From JADLEX01 sp964586775 (GTDB lineage Bacteria > Lernaellota > Lernaellaia > JACKCT01), in NCBI GenBank assembly GCA_964586775.1, contig CAZPJD010000277.1, positions 1-6,033 on the forward strand: 6,033 nucleotides of DNA, in the 5' to 3' direction. Made by a program: the position numbers and the translations under genes. Positions 1 through 6,033 of this stretch are shown here, one piece after another. The notes under the pieces were generated by a model, which was not told the DNA's origin, ran no database searches, and was given only the letters and a program-made list of their open reading frames with translations. Within the stretch, counting starts at the first letter, position 1; the number at the start of each line of letters is the position of its first letter.

Positions 1-50
1 CATTTGCCGACCGCCTCATTAATTCTCAATCGCAAGTCGTCGAGTTTCAT
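1..50 (-). CDS. Start of an unidentified protein, 3' part outside the window
   Basis: Sixteen codons are visible, reading MKLDDLRLRINEAVGK, a charged amphipathic N-terminus without signal-peptide character. The ATG at 50-48 is preceded by GGAG (62-59) at an eight-base spacing, a good Shine-Dalgarno. It starts 35 bases after the stop of the 207-residue gene on the same strand, so the two look like an operon. Function cannot be told from 16 residues. The frame stays open for at least a dozen codons upstream of the ATG, so an earlier non-ATG start is formally possible, but the ribosome site favours this one. Confidence 0.6.
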   Translation of the reverse strand, partial: MKLDDLRLRINEAVGK

Positions 51-85
51 TGTGCGATCTCCAAAGCGCAGCAAGCAAGTTATTG

Positions 86-709
86 TTAAAGTTGCTTCGC
101 AAGGTCATCGAATAAGCGTAACATTTCAGGATCGCTTAACAGTGGCTTCCGAAGTTCGACAAGATCGGCTTTCGCAGTCTGGCGTAATTCATATTTTTGT
201 TCAACCGGATTAGGCGGATCCGCTTTAATGGCTTTCCATAGAACAAAATTTGACAAAATGGAGCTTATGGGTTTAGATTGATACCTTTCTCCAACTTGTA
301 TAACTTGATAGTAATCTTCAAGCGCGGGATTATCTTTTTGGATGTTGAAAAACAGGCGGAAAAAATCTTGATCGGAAAAACCAGTTGATTCGCGTCGAGC
401 TAATACGGTAGAGATGATAGTTGCAATTGTCATCTCGGAAATGTCTTTGGTGGCGCGAGCGCTCATGAAGTGCCTCGTTTCTGAATCGTACAGTGAAAAT
501 GAACATCGTACACGAATCTGAAATCCAACGCCGCTACGTCCGTTATTCCGTACGTAAGGCAGAACGCCGCGTACGATACATTCACAGTATTCAACGAGTG
601 GCAAATATCGTCGGTGTGTTTGTTCGCCGGTTGGCTCATAGAAAACCTGAACGTAGATGCTGTTGCTCGGCTCTTTTGGAAAACCGCTTGCGGATAGATC
701 GGGGAGCAT
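86..709 (-). CDS. Hypothetical protein, 207 residues
   Basis: I do not recognise this protein. It looks like a soluble cytoplasmic protein with mixed alpha/beta character: no signal peptide, no membrane helix and no obvious catalytic motif. Residues 18-75 are rich in alternating hydrophobic residues (SIYVQVFYEP; VGFQIRVRCSFSLYD) and suggest beta-strands. The rest is charged and probably helical, ending in LLSDPEMLRLFDDLAKQL. The ATG at 709 is chosen because no other ATG, GTG or TTG lies between it and the in-frame TAA at about 746. The ribosome site is weak (GGAA, five bases upstream). It reads toward, and lies 35 bases before, a further gene start on the same strand, so the two may be co-transcribed. 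Its base composition is clearly lower in G+C than the dehydratase-like operon (20 of 60 bases in 241-300), which hints at a separate origin. That the gene is real rests on its protein-like composition and the start of a neighbour just beyond its stop. Confidence 0.65.
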   Translation of the reverse strand: MLPDLSASGFPKEPSNSIYVQVFYEPTGEQTHRRYLPLVEYCECIVRGVLPYVRNNGRSGVGFQIRVRCSFSLYDSETRHFMSARATKDISEMTIATIISTVLARRESTGFSDQDFFRLFFNIQKDNPALEDYYQVIQVGERYQSKPISSILSNFVLWKAIKADPPNPVEQKYELRQTAKADLVELRKPLLSDPEMLRLFDDLAKQL

Positions 710-1250
710 AAAAATTCCGTCAAAAACTGCATGTTGGCGCGTCTCTTAAGCGAGCCGATCGCGAGCTCACCCTCCGTATCGAAGCGAGCCGGGCATCGAT
801 CAGAGACAACGCCATAGTCGCGCGTTTCACGGTCGCTTTTGAAAAGAACCGAGAAGAAAGACGAAGAGGCTCGTAGCGATCGATCCGACTGAGCATGGCA
901 AATCCGAAGAGCCATCACGAAAAAAAGCTCGACGTTCGCCATTCGGGAGTCATGGGATGAGACATAAATCCATGTTGGGCTTTTTGTCAAGGGGGTTCGG
1001 AACCGCTGAAAAAGTGACTGCTTCGTGTCGAGTCGAAGACGCGGGCAGCCGTTTGTCGAAGCGGCTAGGCTGAGGTCGGCAGGATGGCCGCTGAGGGCTC
1101 GCGTACGAAACTCTTGGCCGCCCCATCGCCTATAGCGGCGCCTCAAATTGAAAAAGCGCTCGGTGGAGTGGACGGAGGATCAATGTTCGTAGGTTGAAGA
1201 TCAGGACTGAGAGCCGCGACACGCAGCACCGAGGCGGCGGGTCCGCGAAT
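710..1250. other. Intergenic stretch with no convincing gene
   Basis: I see no recognisable protein, tRNA or other structured RNA gene here. The stretch holds a degenerate copy of a hairpin arm (1218-1233), a 10-bp direct repeat AAGCGAGCCG at 748-757 and 782-791, a weak promoter candidate facing left (961-990), and a minus-strand open frame starting at 1146 whose Ser/Arg/Cys-rich translation resembles nothing I know. Composition is intermediate between the GC-rich operon on its right and the AT-richer genes on its left, so a composition boundary probably falls inside it. Confidence 0.5.
961..990 (-). promoter_or_regulatory. Weak sigma-70-like promoter candidate
   Basis: On the minus strand there is a perfect -35 hexamer TTGACA (990-985), followed 18 bases later by TATGTC (966-961), which matches only the first three positions of the -10 consensus. 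It faces the 207-residue gene, whose ATG is about 250 bases downstream, implying a long leader. The poor -10 makes this tentative. Confidence 0.2.
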
Positions 1251-1276
1251 CACAGCCCCGCCATGGCGGGGCTGTG
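1251..1276. repeat. Perfect 26-bp palindrome
   Basis: CACAGCCCCGCCA is followed immediately by its exact reverse complement TGGCGGGGCTGTG. As RNA it would form an 11-bp, very GC-rich stem with a CATG loop. It lies 14 bases beyond the REP-like hairpin and about 50 bases past the operon's stop codon, where a transcript-ending structure is expected. The bases after the stem are ATTCGCGG on the minus strand and TTACACGA on the plus strand, neither a convincing T-tract. It may be a factor-dependent or bidirectional terminator, a second REP-type element, or a site for a dimeric DNA-binding protein. Confidence 0.6.
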
Positions 1277-1290
1277 TTACACGACAGCTA

Positions 1291-1325
1291 CGGGGACACG
1301 CATCACTTCGTGCTGCATGTCCCCG
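1291..1325. repeat. REP-like imperfect hairpin directly after the operon's last stop codon
   Basis: The arms CGGGGACA (1291-1298) and TGTCCCCG (1318-1325) pair perfectly. Inside them, after a C/A mismatch, GCA pairs with TGC, and after a T/C mismatch CAC pairs with GTG around a TTC loop. That gives 14 base pairs in 35 bases. The right arm ends one base before the minus-strand TAA (1328-1326). On the minus strand GGAG (1332-1329) lies three bases before the stem, reminiscent of the GTAG/GGAG tetranucleotide beside REP hairpins mobilised by RAYT (Y1) transposases. No T-run follows on either strand, so a classical intrinsic terminator is unlikely, though the structure could protect the mRNA 3' end. 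The REP assignment is an inference; a genome-wide copy count would settle it. Confidence 0.6.

Positions 1326-6033
<4,708 letters not shown>

Noticed and set aside
4..213. Plus-strand open frame of 69 codons
   Set aside because: It runs antisense across the start of the partial left gene and the end of the 207-residue gene, and has no supporting signal.
493..711. Plus-strand open frame of 72 codons
   Set aside because: It is antisense to the 207-residue gene, Arg-rich, with no clear ribosome site or recognisable similarity.
975..1045. GGTTCGGAACC-like segment as a possible tRNA T-arm
   Set aside because: No acceptor stem, anticodon arm or D-arm can be laid out around it on either strand.

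Overview
The window looks like a piece of a GC-rich bacterial chromosome. Sampled 60-base rows in the right part are about 65-68% G+C (for example 1861-1920 and 5041-5100). It carries anaerobe-type radical-enzyme activation genes. A GC-rich anaerobic or facultative lineage, such as one of the former Deltaproteobacteria, would fit, but nothing here fixes the taxon. All genes I can support lie on the minus strand, so the window is read from right to left.

Right part (6033 to 1326): two genes form a tight operon. The first, which runs off the right edge, encodes a very large ATPase of the BcrAD/BadFG/HgdC (2-hydroxyacyl-CoA dehydratase activator) superfamily. It has two tandem activator domains, a cysteine-rich linker and a C-terminal DUF2229-type region. 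The second encodes a 544-residue protein resembling the D-component (HgdB-like) side of 2-hydroxyacyl-CoA dehydratases, of the uncharacterised COG3581 type. They overlap by one base in a TAATG junction with a strong Shine-Dalgarno just upstream. The expected division of labour is that the ATPase hydrolyses ATP to push a low-potential electron into the Fe-S partner, which then reduces or dehydrates an unknown substrate. No classical HgdA/HgdB pair, CoA transferase or substrate-specific enzyme is in view, so the substrate is open.

Middle (1325 to 710): about 616 bases without a convincing gene. The operon-proximal end holds two hairpins: a 35-base REP-like GGGGACA/TGTCCCC stem-loop abutting the stop codon, and a perfect 26-base palindrome. 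A degenerate extra arm of the first hairpin lies just beyond. Further left there is only a weak promoter candidate and an unexplained open frame.

Left part (709 to 1): composition drops (about 33-43% G+C in sampled rows), and there are two further minus-strand genes of unknown function. One is a complete 207-residue protein. The other is only the first 16 codons of a following gene, 35 bases downstream with its own Shine-Dalgarno. The composition change and the repeat cluster at the boundary suggest that this side is an accessory or horizontally acquired segment.
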